The notes under the pieces: generated by a model
Told to the model about the DNA's origin: nothing
The model's input: only the letters and a program-made list of their open reading frames with translations
The model's database searches: none
Program-made: the position numbers and the translations under genes
From: Bolinopsis microptera
Taxonomy: Eukaryota > Ctenophora > Tentaculata > Lobata > Bolinopsidae
NCBI RefSeq assembly: GCF_026151205.1
Contig: NC_087082.1
Location: 18,011,401-18,075,400, forward strand
Direction of reading: 5' to 3'
DNA: 64,000 bases
In this document: piece by piece, positions 1 to 10,429 of the stretch
Position numbering within the stretch: the stretch's first letter is position 1
Layout: each line of letters starts with the position of its first letter

Positions 1-173
1 TCTCATAACTAATAGTCACCTTATTGATTACAAATCTGAATCATATTCGTCCTTAATGCTAAAGCAGAGCAAAACGATTCCTGCAATGGTACAGACTTAC
101 AAGCATTAGTAGCAAGTTATTAAGATAAAGCTACAAAATCACATCTGTCACATGAAAATCTCCTGTTTTTCAG

Positions 174-310
174 GTTTTCTGTCCTCTAAGGTGGCAGGAA
201 GTGGGAGGAAGGTAGTGCAGGCTGCTATAGCTGTTGCTCCGGTTTCTAGTTTCAGGTTCTATGATACTATCTACACTGAGAGATACATGGGTCTTCCTGC
301 AACCAACAAG
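174..310 (+). CDS. DPP4/FAP-like serine peptidase, exon with YTERYMGLP
   Basis: This is an internal exon of a prolyl oligopeptidase family (S9B) dipeptidyl peptidase, which removes N-terminal dipeptides after Pro or Ala. The 45 whole codons contain IAVAPVSSFRFYDTIYTERY followed by MGLP, the hallmark segment just after the nucleophile loop in DPP4, FAP and DPP6/10. The acceptor is the cag at 171-173 and the donor is AAG|GTATGT at 310. The first two bases (GT) complete a codon from the upstream exon, which would carry the GWSYGG nucleophile elbow and lies left of the window. The exon ends in phase 0, matching the next one. Membership of the DPP4-like group is clear; catalytic versus inactive (DPP6/10-like) status cannot be judged here because the Ser is not visible. 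Confidence 0.9.
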
Positions 311-411
311 GTATGTGGTCTGGTCTGTAACTGGTGATGGTGTCTGGACAATGCCCACTGGATATCTTGCAAATACATAAAGCTTCTTTATCTAAAATCA
401 ATGTAAACTAT

Positions 412-529
412 TACCAAATAGCTCTAAACTGCGACCTACCAAGGTTAGTTAGATAATACCAAATAGCTCTAAACTGCGACCTACCAAGGTTAGTTAGATA
501 ATACCAAATAGCTCTAAACTGCGACCTAG
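412..529. repeat. 45-bp tandem repeat abutting a splice acceptor
   Basis: Two complete 45-bp copies (412-456, 457-501) and a 28-bp partial copy (502-529) begin with taccaaatagctctaaactg. The array ends nine bases before the next coding exon, so the repeats replace the usual pyrimidine-rich tract. Confidence 0.9.
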
Positions 530-537
530 CTACTAAG

Positions 538-730
538 GACCCGCTTATAACTGAACTTCTCAAGGTGTACGATGAGGGTGACTGTCTCCACGAGGCAGCT
601 AACTTCACGGGTACCAACTATCTCCTGATACACGGTACCGCCGATGACAACGTGCATTACACCAACGCGGCTCGTCTTGCTTTCGAGCTAGTAGAGAACG
701 ATATTCAGTTCAGGATGCACGCTTACACTG
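538..730 (+). CDS. DPP4/FAP-like serine peptidase, catalytic Asp exon
   Basis: This exon continues the peptidase in frame. It encodes DPLITELLKVYDEGDCLHEA, then NYLLIHGTADDNVHYTNAA, then FELVENDIQFRMHAYT. The HGTADDNVH block holds the charge-relay Asp of the S9B family. I set the start at 538 because it is the only AG that keeps phase 0 with the upstream exon (ctactaag|GAC). The acceptor context is poor in pyrimidines because of the adjacent 45-bp repeats. The donor is ACTG|GTTAGT at 730, phase 1. Confidence 0.9.
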
Positions 731-1174
731 GTTAGTTTATTAACTTATCATTTTAAAACTACTTTAGTTCAAGTGCATAAGTACTTAGCCGTGATTATGG
801 GTACAACTTCTCAGTTTTCTGAACTTGAAGGTTAACGTCATCCTCTTATTTTTACCCAATTACACGGTACTGGAAGTTGGATTTACAAGGATTCTGTAAT
901 AAATGACATAACCCTCCCGTTAAATTACTTGATCGCCACCACGTTACCCTCCTTCTCGGTAACTTGATGGCCACTTTCAGTCCCAGAAATTATCAAGCCC
1001 ACCAGCAATAATTGCAAATTTGCAGTTGCAATCCAGGATTATAAGCCGGACTGCTTAAAGAGTTAAAGTGCAACGCATGTTGGTGGTAGCAGCTAGATTA
1101 TCAAAAATTGTACGCTTCGATGCCCCGCCACAATTAACATAAGTTGAATTAATCGCCTGCAAGGAAGGATGTTC

Positions 1175-1271
1175 GTGAAACTATGCGCATTGCGCACGAA
1201 CACATGATCGTGAAACTATGCGCATTGCGCACGAACACATGTGAAACTATGCGCATTGCGCACGAACACAT
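1175..1271. repeat. 31-bp tandem repeat with TGCGCA palindromes
   Basis: Three copies of a 31-bp unit start at 1175, 1210 and 1241, with a gatc spacer between copies 1 and 2. Each unit contains two adjacent TGCGCA palindromes (tgcgcattgcgca). It lies in the last intron of the peptidase gene. Confidence 0.85.
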
Positions 1272-1756
1272 GATCGTCAGTCGTTGGAAATATGATTTGC
1301 CACTAAATCAGCAATTTGTTCTGAAGCTAGTGCAGCTTGAAGCTTGACTCAAAGTGCAAAAGCTTCAATCTGCAACCTTGCCCAGCTTGTTGATTAGCAG
1401 CATAGTGGACAAATTTCTGCACTCTTACTTTAACCATTACTTTATTCTATAAAGTCTTGTGAAATCAAGCTCAGTCAGTGTACCGATTCATAATTCATAA
1501 CGATACTGGAAACTTCTGGGGTTTACACTTTACATGTTATCGTTCTGTATCATTAATTATAGGAAAATGAAGAACTTATAGTCTTCCGTAACGGCTACGA
1601 TCACCTTCGGATTGCATTCACCATGTCGAGTCAGAAAACGGAAAACTTGCAGGATACCACCTAGTTCACAATGGCATACAATACAATACCTTAACCGTTA
1701 TAGATAAGTTTGTTACAATAGGCTAAATTACAAGGATAATATGTGCATACTTTCAG

Positions 1757-1881
1757 ACCGAGCGCATTCCCTGAAGGGGCTGCACACCCGACGTCATATG
1801 TACACAATGATGAGGGATTGGCTGTTCGACGTTCTCAACATGAAGGATGACTATTTGGGTACCTACAAAACAGACTTTTAG
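1757..1881 (+). CDS. DPP4/FAP-like serine peptidase, terminal exon with catalytic His
   Basis: Final coding exon, from tttcag|AC at 1757 to TAG at 1879-1881. With the split codon it reads HAYTDRAHSLKGLHTRRHMY and ends NMKDDYLGTYKTDF. The position aligns with YTDEDHGI near the DPP4 C-terminus, so the His of DRAHS is the expected catalytic His. Together the three exons cover roughly the last 150 residues of the alpha/beta-hydrolase domain. No polyadenylation signal was assigned. Confidence 0.9.
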
Positions 1882-2591
1882 GAATCTTTATAAATTACTA
1901 ATCTAATTCACCTGAAAAACTCAAATTTTAATAAATTTAATTAGTTTAATTAATGAGTTTCATGATTTGATAGGTTTAATAATGTTGATATCCTACACTT
2001 TTAACAAATTTTGTACTATGAACTGGGGAATAACGATTAATTGCTAATATAATAATTTATTGGTTTGAAGTTTGCTGAAAGTAAGTCTTTTTCAGTCTTA
2101 CCGTATGCTTCAAAAACCAAATTGCCAGAAGATTTAGTATTTTCGGTTGGCGATAAGAGCCGCGAGATTATTCTTTAACCAGGTCATATCGCTCATTTGA
2201 CTCTGGGACTTTAAAAACATTTATACATATAATAAGTTGGTTGACTAATGTAAATGACTATTCCTAAATGTAATTTTGTACCGTTTATTATCTTGGCTAG
2301 CTGTTTTACTTGTTTCATCGAACAACAATAATTATAAACGTTTCTATCATTTAACCATACCACTTGCTTGTTCATCAGATTCAGAACGGATAAACATTAC
2401 AGTTGGTCGCGGTTTCTCGAATCAAAGTATATCAACCTGGAGCTATTTGAGTATTTTGTGAATTGGAGGTGCTTATATTTCCATTTTCTTGGCGAAACAT
2501 GGAGGGTGTTAACAAATTGAATCTTTTTTGATCCCTCCAATTTAGCAGGAAGGAAGCGTCTTGTAGTTTCATGGTGATGAGAAACATGTTT
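1882..2591. other. Non-coding downstream flank
   Basis: AT-rich sequence after the peptidase stop codon. Possible 3' UTR at the start; no further gene or recognisable element seen. Confidence 0.6.
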
Positions 2592-2689
2592 GTAGGTTTA
2601 CAACCTACCAGGACGCGCGCCGAGTTGGACTCGTCGACGGTCCTGGAACAAATATTCGGAACAAATATTTTACGAGTATCACCCGTTAA
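2592..2689 (+). repeat. Structured dispersed repeat family B, copy 1
   Basis: About 98 bp, GC-rich at its core in an AT-rich setting. It starts with a perfect hairpin, GTAGGTT-tac-AACCTAC. Next is a nested stem in which AGGAC pairs with GTCCT around an inner CGAGT-tgg-ACTCG hairpin, and the copy ends with ACGAGTATCACCCGTTAA. Related copies lie at 18401-18499 (-), 32537-32657 (+) and 39264-39350 (+). Confidence 0.75.
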
Positions 2690-3147
2690 GAAACATGTCA
2701 GTTCCGGCGAGACAGGTGACAACCATGATGACCGTGATTGTTTTATTGACTACGAGAATATATCACTTGTGCTCCACAGATCATGGTATCGTTGTGTTAA
2801 TCGCAGTCCGGGCTTGTTTTATTAAATACTTTTCAAATTTTACAGAGTACATCAATAAATTAATATAAAATAGAATCGTTCAAAATATTGCCCCTATCTA
2901 TAAAATAAGATGGGCACCCAAACACGGTAAACGCATGGTGAACTATGTCCGCAATTACTTGGACCCAATACATCAAATCAATCTAAATCCAAAACTTATC
3001 GAAAATCTATTTAAGGACAAACAAATCAATGGTGAATAACTGTGGATATACAGATAAAATTGGTATTTGAATTCGTCAAATTTCAGATGTTTTATAATGA
3101 CATTTCTCAGAAATGTTTTCTTGTGCCATTTCTCAGACATTTTTTCT

Positions 3148-3250
3148 TGGGTAAATTTCTATTGATCCCGTTTGATGCGACAAGGAAAAGGTTCTTATCA
3201 GGAAAGGAATTATTCAACGTTTCAATGTGACAACATCGTATTAATGATCT
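3148..3250 (-). repeat. Dispersed repeat, paired with 29501-29611
   Basis: Shares an ordered string of blocks with 29501-29611, including gcgacaag, ggaaagga, gacgtttcaatgt (here caacgtttcaatgtgac) and acatcgtatt-atgatct. On the minus strand both read towards TTGAAACGT, resembling tails seen near Penelope-like elements. Similarity is moderate and the element class was not established. Confidence 0.5.
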
Positions 3251-3772
3251 ACAAATATTTCTATCAAATTCCTATCCAAGAAAAATGTCAACTATGCAAC
3301 TCATAAATAATATTCCAATCCGGATTTTAAATTTCTCAGAAACCTCAGGATAATATCCACCCTTTATTAATATTATAGCTCATATTTATTAGGGAGCATC
3401 ACGTTCTTACTAACTCACTTATGTTCAAACTTACCTGATTTACAATCAGACATTGTACTTTTCGACCAGATTTCTATCAGTATTTCAATCGATCGATGGA
3501 AACACATGGGCGACGAGCGTAATTCTTGTATACCTTATGCTTTATCGACATCACTGATGTTTTTACTGATGTCATCAGTAAAAACACAACTCATTCCTAC
3601 TTGATTCTTGATTAAAGTACATTTAATACCCCTTATCATGAGCTGTTGTGATCTTTTGTAACTCACACTATTAATTTATGCGGCCACCACTAAACCCTTT
3701 GAAACTGATAGTGTCTATATATGATAATACACTAATAATAGCAAATGTAATCAAAGTGCGTTTAATGCTCGG

Positions 3773-3940
3773 ATCTCTCTCTCTCTCTCTCTCAGATAAG
3801 AGTTGACACACGTTGCAACCCCTTATCGGCGGCCTCCTCGTGTAGCAAGATAAGAGTCATTTGTAGTCATTTGTAGTCATTTGTAGTCATTTGTAGTCAT
3901 TTGTAGTCATTTGTAGTCATTCGTAGTCATTTGTAGTCAT
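3773..3940. repeat. (TC)n microsatellite and 10-bp minisatellite
   Basis: A short (ct)n run near 3773-3794 is followed at about 3853-3940 by roughly nine copies of the decamer tcatttgtag, one with a single substitution. Confidence 0.85.
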
Positions 3941-5830
3941 TTGTCGTTCCTGTAGAGCGCCCAGTTGCCAACTATTCTGATTAAACAAGGCGACCCCTGT
4001 TGTAGTAGAGTCATACAGAGTAGACTAATGACACACAGTATTAAGCTACTGATAAAACTAGCGCAAAAAACTAAATATATACACCCTGGTATTATATATA
4101 CTGCATTGGATCCACCGTAGATAGCCTCATAATCCAACAACAATCGTTATTTACAAGACTTGCTCTTTGCCTATACCTGCAAAACTTGCTCTTTGCCTAT
4201 ACAACCTGCCTCATGATTTTACTGAGCCCGGAAGAATGAAAGAGCTGAGGACCTCTGCTCAGGACCTCTGCTCCTGGCATGATTATCTACAAGTGTCACG
4301 TGACATATTGCTGGATTGTATAGGGAGTGTAGGAGCAGCTGACTGGAATCACTAGATCTTTACCCTCATCGCAATCCATTAATGAATGCTACATAATGTT
4401 TGGTCGGCAAGTTATGGTTATTCGTTATGTTACAGGTACCTCCTCGCCTTTGATTACTGTCTTGAAATTGGCGTATACGAGAGATTTGCAGGTTTTATCG
4501 TAACATCTCGGGGATGTTACGTTTACTTGTGTCAACGCGAGGTTTGTGGTTGTTTATACTTTTATAAGCCCCCCACTTTCGAAGCGGTAATGAGCGTTGT
4601 AAATACACCCCTGGCAGCTGATCTGCTCGCTTAGGAATAGTGTGAGTAGTAGTAACTGGTCCTCCAACTAGTATACTCGGTGTTAAAGCTAGTTTATAAA
4701 CATCTCAACATCTGTCTATACTTTATATGGATACACTCTGCTGCGTACCTGGTTTATAAACCCCGCAGTTTGCACGTGCACAATAAGGTTCGGTTGTTTG
4801 CTCGTGCATAACTATTATAGTTGTCAGGGGAAACCAATGGCAGAGTTAACTTTTTCAAAAGTTAATGAGATAATTGTTGTCTCTGAAATACACGTGCAAT
4901 ATTAAACCTTGTAGACATGGTACGGTATATGTGTCTTACTTCTAGCGCTGTTAAAGTTTAGACTGCAGCATTTCCTTATGCTCTTATATAATAGAGTAAT
5001 AGGGACAGCTGCTGCTGCAGAGGCGTCTTATTTCGTTCACGTTTTGGCGGCATGTGCGTGCTATTACGATGAAATTAGGACATGTCCTAAGAGTAAACCA
5101 AGCTTTACATAATATTAGCAATTAGGCTACACGCAAAGCTCTGGTTGTACTTATATTGTGACGTTCTCTGCGTACTTCCATGTCATGTTTTTAAATAACC
5201 AAGGTTTTGTATAATCATACTTACGTGACAGTAAGTAATTCCTACTGTATACAATATACAAATTATTATACATGTTGATGTTGTAAAACTTTGAAGGCCA
5301 TGCATATATTTCAGTGATGGACACGTGACCAATTAACCCAAAAAAAGAGTTTTTTCTATTTCAAGAGCTCGCAAGATTCATATGCCAAAATTAGACTTCC
5401 ACTAAGTTTGCTGCACGCTAGGACCAGCTTTATACAGCTGTAATATTGTAACTATTGTACTATTGTACTATTGTAGCACTAGCAGCCCACGCATCATAGT
5501 CCCACTAATATGGATAGCAGCATATTTTGGTCTTTGCAAGGCCAAACGATTATTTATTCTGTATCGCAAAGAGTATATGCCGATGCGTTTATTGTTTGCC
5601 GATCATGATATGAATTTAAGGATTTTATTTGCATCCTATAGTCTATACCTGCATCAACTCTGAGACGCATTACTATTTATCACGTCGTGTTATTATCGTT
5701 AATCCGGCTAATATAACGTAATTTATGGCACATGTAGTGATGCAGTGCTTTTAATTAAATAAAGTGTAAATTATATAAAGAATGAAGAAATTTGCGTATA
5801 GGAACATATTGGGTAGCATAAATAATATTG
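3941..5830. other. No recognisable gene
   Basis: AT-rich sequence with small local duplications (for example cttgctctttgcctatac twice near 4158-4202). Open frames here are short and show no family resemblance that I recognise. Confidence 0.5.
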
Positions 5831-6035
5831 GTGTGCAGTTATTAACTATACGATCGTATGAAATATGAATACGCAGTATGCAGTATGAATAATAGTGGGG
5901 TTCAGTTATTAACTATACTATCGTATGAATAGGTAGTATGAATAGTAGTGGTGTGCAGTTATTAACTATACTATCGTATGAATAGGTAGTATGAATACTG
6001 AATAGTAGTGGTGTGTAGTTATTGACTACTGAAGT
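5830..6035. repeat. ~60-bp minisatellite, four imperfect copies
   Basis: Units share gttattaactatac, tatcgtatgaa and agtatgaatagtagtggtg and differ by small insertions. No coding content. Confidence 0.75.
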
Positions 6036-6956
6036 ATGACAGGTTCATGTATACTTGCTGACAACCATGACGTCACGACCCAATAACAGAGCCATCAGAA
6101 CAGCTTGTGCAATTCACTATAATCATATAATAATATAGTGTTATTAGTATTTCCCGCAACCAGATGATCCAGTTGCTGTTGTTTGCAGCCAGCAGCTGGT
6201 TGAGTTGTAGCCACGTTGTAGCCAAGTTTGTGTGATTGATATGAAAATCGTATTTTTTAAATAATTATCTCTAATTTAGGAAAATATTGTTTGTGTAAGT
6301 TTGAATATGCTTCTTCAGAATCTTGTATTGAAATTATATATTGATTTTTAGTGAAATCTTTATAAAGTTTAATAAGATTCTCATGTCAGAAAAACACATA
6401 AATTTTAAATATTTGTATAGTCCTATTAAATATACACATAACTATAAGTTCCTTGCATAAAATCAGTTAAGTAAAATCATGTAAAATGTCAAATTATAAC
6501 TTAATAAAGTTTGTTAAGACATCAAACTTTCAATTTCGCAGCAATACTTGATTTTATTTCAATCGAACCATCAAATTTGTGCGATCATTTTTAATTTAGA
6601 AATTCTAGGAAAAGTAGTTGATATCATGATACCTGGGGGTTTTTGATATATATCAGGATAGTTCACGTAATACCACTACCAGATGTTTCAGTTTCACAGT
6701 AATTTATTGCTGTCCGAATTAACTGACCTAAATCATATAATGGCCTAACGACATGACCGCGTTATTCTTTCCCAAGCTCGTAAATTGAGGTCTTTACTCA
6801 TTTAATTCGTATCATATTCTCGGGATATTTAGTTTATCGCGGGGAGTTTTGCTCTGTCAGTTTTGTGATTACCCGTCACTCGATAATAGGTTTTACATTT
6901 ACTGCACTATAAAGTCGATTTATTTGGTTAAACATCTGCATCAGGAGTACAGGCTG

Positions 6957-7612
6957 GGGTGTAGGAAGCGGGGGGGGGGGGGGGGGGCCATCGCCCCCCC
7001 CATAAAATCTGGGCAAGGGGCCAAAAAGGGCCAACTTTTTTATTTAGGTTTCAAAAAATTTTGAAATATTTTTTCGGTTTTCGAAAAGGGTCCTACCCTT
7101 CGCTATACGATTTTAGACTCGATGGTTCCCCTTTGTAATGCGATCTCGGAAGGCAGGCCTTCCTTTCGCAATACGAGCTCGGAAGCGGGAGCTCTGCATT
7201 CAGATAAAAGGTACGTATCAAGAATGACTGGGACCAGACATTTTCTAAGTCAACATTTTCAAAGTTTTTCTAGAAACTACTTTTGTTCATGTTTCATGCT
7301 ACCTTGATCATTATGACTATGAGCTGAAAATATTTTGATTGGTTTCATTATATACTTATATAGAACGCGTAATAATTGGCCCGCGACCGCAGATTTGAAG
7401 GAAAATATGCGACTTTGGTCCCCAGATTTAAAGGAAAATGTGCAATTTGTCGCGAGGATCTGAGAAAATCGCAATTTGTCGCGGCAAATAAACGTGAAAA
7501 TCGCAATTTGTCGCGGAGAATGGGAAAAATCGAAATACCGTACGAGCCGCAATTTCCTTTTGTCCTTGCCCAAAATTTTTTTGTAATTTAGTCTTAGGTG
7601 CGAAGCCCCCCG

Positions 7613-7645
<33 letters not shown>

Positions 7646-7671
7646 ATGAAGAAAATCGTTCCTACACCCCT
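6957..7671. mobile_element. hAT-like non-autonomous DNA transposon with poly-G/poly-C subtermini
   Basis: The left end (ctggggtgtaggaag followed by a poly-G run) is matched in inverted orientation by the right end (a poly-C run, then gttcctacacccctg). CAGGGGTGTAGGAA-type ends are typical of hAT elements. Flanking agtacagg and agtgcagt could be a decayed 8-bp target duplication. The interior has no transposase, and open frames across it are accidental. Confidence 0.55.
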
Positions 7672-8473
7672 GAGTGCAGTACTTTGAACTGCAATTGGAT
7701 GATCTCCCCGATAAATCACACTTCTTGCCACAATTTTTATGTTCGGTCATTTAATCTAGAGTCAAGATCTTCCTGTCAAAATTTAAATTTAATGAGTTTG
7801 TCTATTCCAGACAAAATTAATCAACTTCCGATGAACGAAATTAGTTGATCAACGGATGAAAGTTGATTTATGCCAGCGGACTTCACAGAATCTGACTGTT
7901 AGCAAGATTCAAATGAAACTTTAACTTTGTAATGAGCTCAGTCGGCTTCCAGTTTCTTAGTTTCTTATAGAGATTAAATGAGCTGATTAAAATATACTGA
8001 TCGTATAAAGAGGATCAGTTATAAACCTTCAGGCCGGGTTAACTCATTATACCGGCGTTTAGTTCTGCTACAATCAACATGGTCACAGATACCAACTTGA
8101 ACTAGAACACTAACTAGTTCGACTGACCACTGTCATGATGGCCATGTGACAACTTTAGAACGAGTTGCGAGCCTATATAATTGTGCGGGACGCATTCGTA
8201 TCGCAATATGAAATTTGGCAACTCGCGAATTTGTTTCAGTTAAATTGTACCCATATGTTCAATATCTTTGTTTCTTTGATCTCAACGCAATGAAAAGTTA
8301 GTGGGCTCATAAATTTGAAAATAGCATGTTATAATAAGTCGGAAAGAGTTTTTGGCTGGTACTGCTTATAGTTATAATTATATATGTGTTCAGTAATTTT
8401 GAATTTTCTAAAATTGTTGATTCGAAAAAAAAAACCCCAATTTTATGGCTAAGCCTTAATTCCATGTGGACAT

Positions 8474-8552
8474 TCCTGTCCACTTACCACTCACCACTCA
8501 CCACTCGCCACTCACCACTCACCACTCACCACCCACCACTCACCACTCACCA
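8474..8552. repeat. CACCACT minisatellite
   Basis: About ten copies of a 7-bp unit (caccact) with single-base variants. Confidence 0.85.
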
Positions 8553-8729
8553 TGGAGCTAATAATTTTACAATGAGTTGAAATTCCAAATAATGGTTGCA
8601 ATGCCTAAAAAGGTCATAATTCTGAAATTTCAGAATATTTTACCAGGCTCATTCTTTAGAGGGATCAGGGTAGATCCATGACTCGGATGATAATTTGCAA
8701 TTAAAATCAAACTTAACGAGTCTCGGGGC

Positions 8730-8829
8730 NNNNNNNNNNNNNNNNNNNNNNNNNNNNNNNNNNNNNNNNNNNNNNNNNNNNNNNNNNNNNNNNNNNNNNN
8801 NNNNNNNNNNNNNNNNNNNNNNNNNNNNN
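8730..8829. other. Assembly gap (100 N)
   Basis: Exactly 100 Ns, a conventional placeholder for a gap of unknown size. It lies downstream of the last visible PI4K2 exon, so missing 3' exons of that gene may be here. Confidence 0.95.
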
Positions 8830-9449
8830 GCAAATAATGTATACTTTGTGTGCAGGGTAAGGTTGTACTGCAGTCTTGCAACTCTGACATGTAATGAGTA
8901 ATGTTATAGTTGCAGAAGTGCAATGTATATAGATTATAGAAAGGGAGATGTTATCTAGGAGGGAATTATACATCTGAATAATCATGGAGTTTGAATTATG
9001 TTAGTTGTGAGCAACTGCTCGGATCTCAAATAACCCTCACAGTTTTTGACATTATTTCCTGTTGCATCTCAGAAAAAAAAGTTCAGATTTTTAATTCTTT
9101 GATAAGTAAGCAAGATCCTACAGTACAGAGAAAGATATATTCTATAGAATATCATTTAAAAAGTGAATGTATAGCAGCTATTTTTGGCAGCAATTCTCTA
9201 AGATATGCAGATAAGGGGTCATATTCTGCTTAATGCTTTCAGCGTGCAATATTACGTTATCTGTGTATTGTATTTCAGAATGATAAGAACCGGCACTGGA
9301 GTGCAAGTGGTTCTAAATATTCTACCGCTTCATACTTTATGGAAATTGATAAAAACCTGTTAATGGAATGTTGCCTAAACAGGATACAGCTGAATTTACA
9401 ACACGAAACTGGAAATGAAACAGAAAAATAAGCACCCGGATTATCTTAC

Positions 9450-9581
9450 CTTAGGCGGGAGGCCAGCTTTCATGTTTTTACCAAGCGTATCAGGGAACCG
9501 TTCTGTAGCAAACTTCACAGACTTAGCTTTAGCTTTGTCAATAGGAGTGTAGTTGAAGGTCTCGCTTGCCAGTGCAACTAC
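9450..9581 (-). CDS. PI4K2: Phosphatidylinositol 4-kinase type 2, exon 4
   Basis: A 44-codon, phase 0-0 exon from TTGTTCAG|GTA (9581) to AAG|GTAAG (9450). It encodes VVALASETFNYTPIDKAKAK and ends GKNMKAGLPPK. It matches the PI4K2 kinase segment between VPKTKVV and the GLPPK-VGSFQ junction. Exons 1-4 join without a phase change. The following exons (VGSFQLFVEGY onwards, including the catalytic DRGNDNW loop) were not found in the window. Confidence 0.93.
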
Positions 9582-10026
9582 CTGAACAATACTAGAGTTA
9601 TATATTGCTCTATCTACTTTAATTTAATGCAATATCATTGGTATGAGTCATCATTCTGGCTTACCGCTTAAGTAATCATTTGCTTGTTATAAAGTGCGCA
9701 GATGACCACATATTATGATTTACATGATTGATGTATACAATATATTACCACATCAAGTGCAAACAGTTTACGTTTATTTGTTGATATTAATCTTAATCCA
9801 GAATAAGGAATTGTATAATGCATAAAGTAATCCAGTTTTTTAATGATTGATCGCAAAACAAATCATACACTAAGTAGTCAATATCTAAACAGAAATAAAA
9901 GCATAGCAATTTAATTTACTGTATACAATTTAAAAGCATCGATAAATACTAAACAATGGAAATAGAGAAAATATCATAACATTCTATAATACATTGACTA
10001 ACGACCAATTTAAATGATCATTGATG

Positions 10027-10429
10027 TACTGATATAGATACTGTCTCATTATTACCTAAGAGTATATGCAGTAGTGTATTATTGCAAATCGAGTGGAGCA
10101 AATCGAGTGGAGCATTTTATATGATTCACAAAAATACTCATCATAAATATTTATCCAAATTAACTTAGGAAACAAATATTTTCTACATCTACATTCTAGA
10201 GTAAAGATACAGTTAAACTGCGAAGGCACAACACCAAACCAACCCTACTCTATCTCCCAAAAACAACCTTCTCCTGGTCAGCCATGTCCCTCATCCTGCA
10301 CTTGACCCCCGCAGAGGTCACAAGCCCATCGGAGCACAAATGAGCGAGAAACGGGGAAGCCTTAGCTACCGGGCTAAGGACTGCATCACTAGCAGCGAAA
10401 TACGGATATACCCTCCCTTTTACATGCGT
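10027..10429. repeat. 403-bp direct repeat, 3' flank of R2-like element
   Basis: By reading, identical to 13137-13539 (offset 3110). It flanks the 3' side of the minus-strand retroelement. It contains an 18-bp tandem duplication (aaatcgagtggagc region). Its minus strand is open for about 57 codons ending in MADQEKVVFGR. It is either an exceptionally long target-site duplication of intron DNA or element-derived sequence present twice. Confidence 0.9.

Noticed and set aside
4386-4634. 82-codon ORF rich in Tyr and Cys
   Set aside because: No acceptable splice context, no homology recognised, and composition fits random AT-rich sequence.
7277-7750. 157-codon minus-strand ORF with a poly-Gly run
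   Set aside because: The Gly run is the poly-C tract of a hAT-like element and the rest is repetitive transposon interior.
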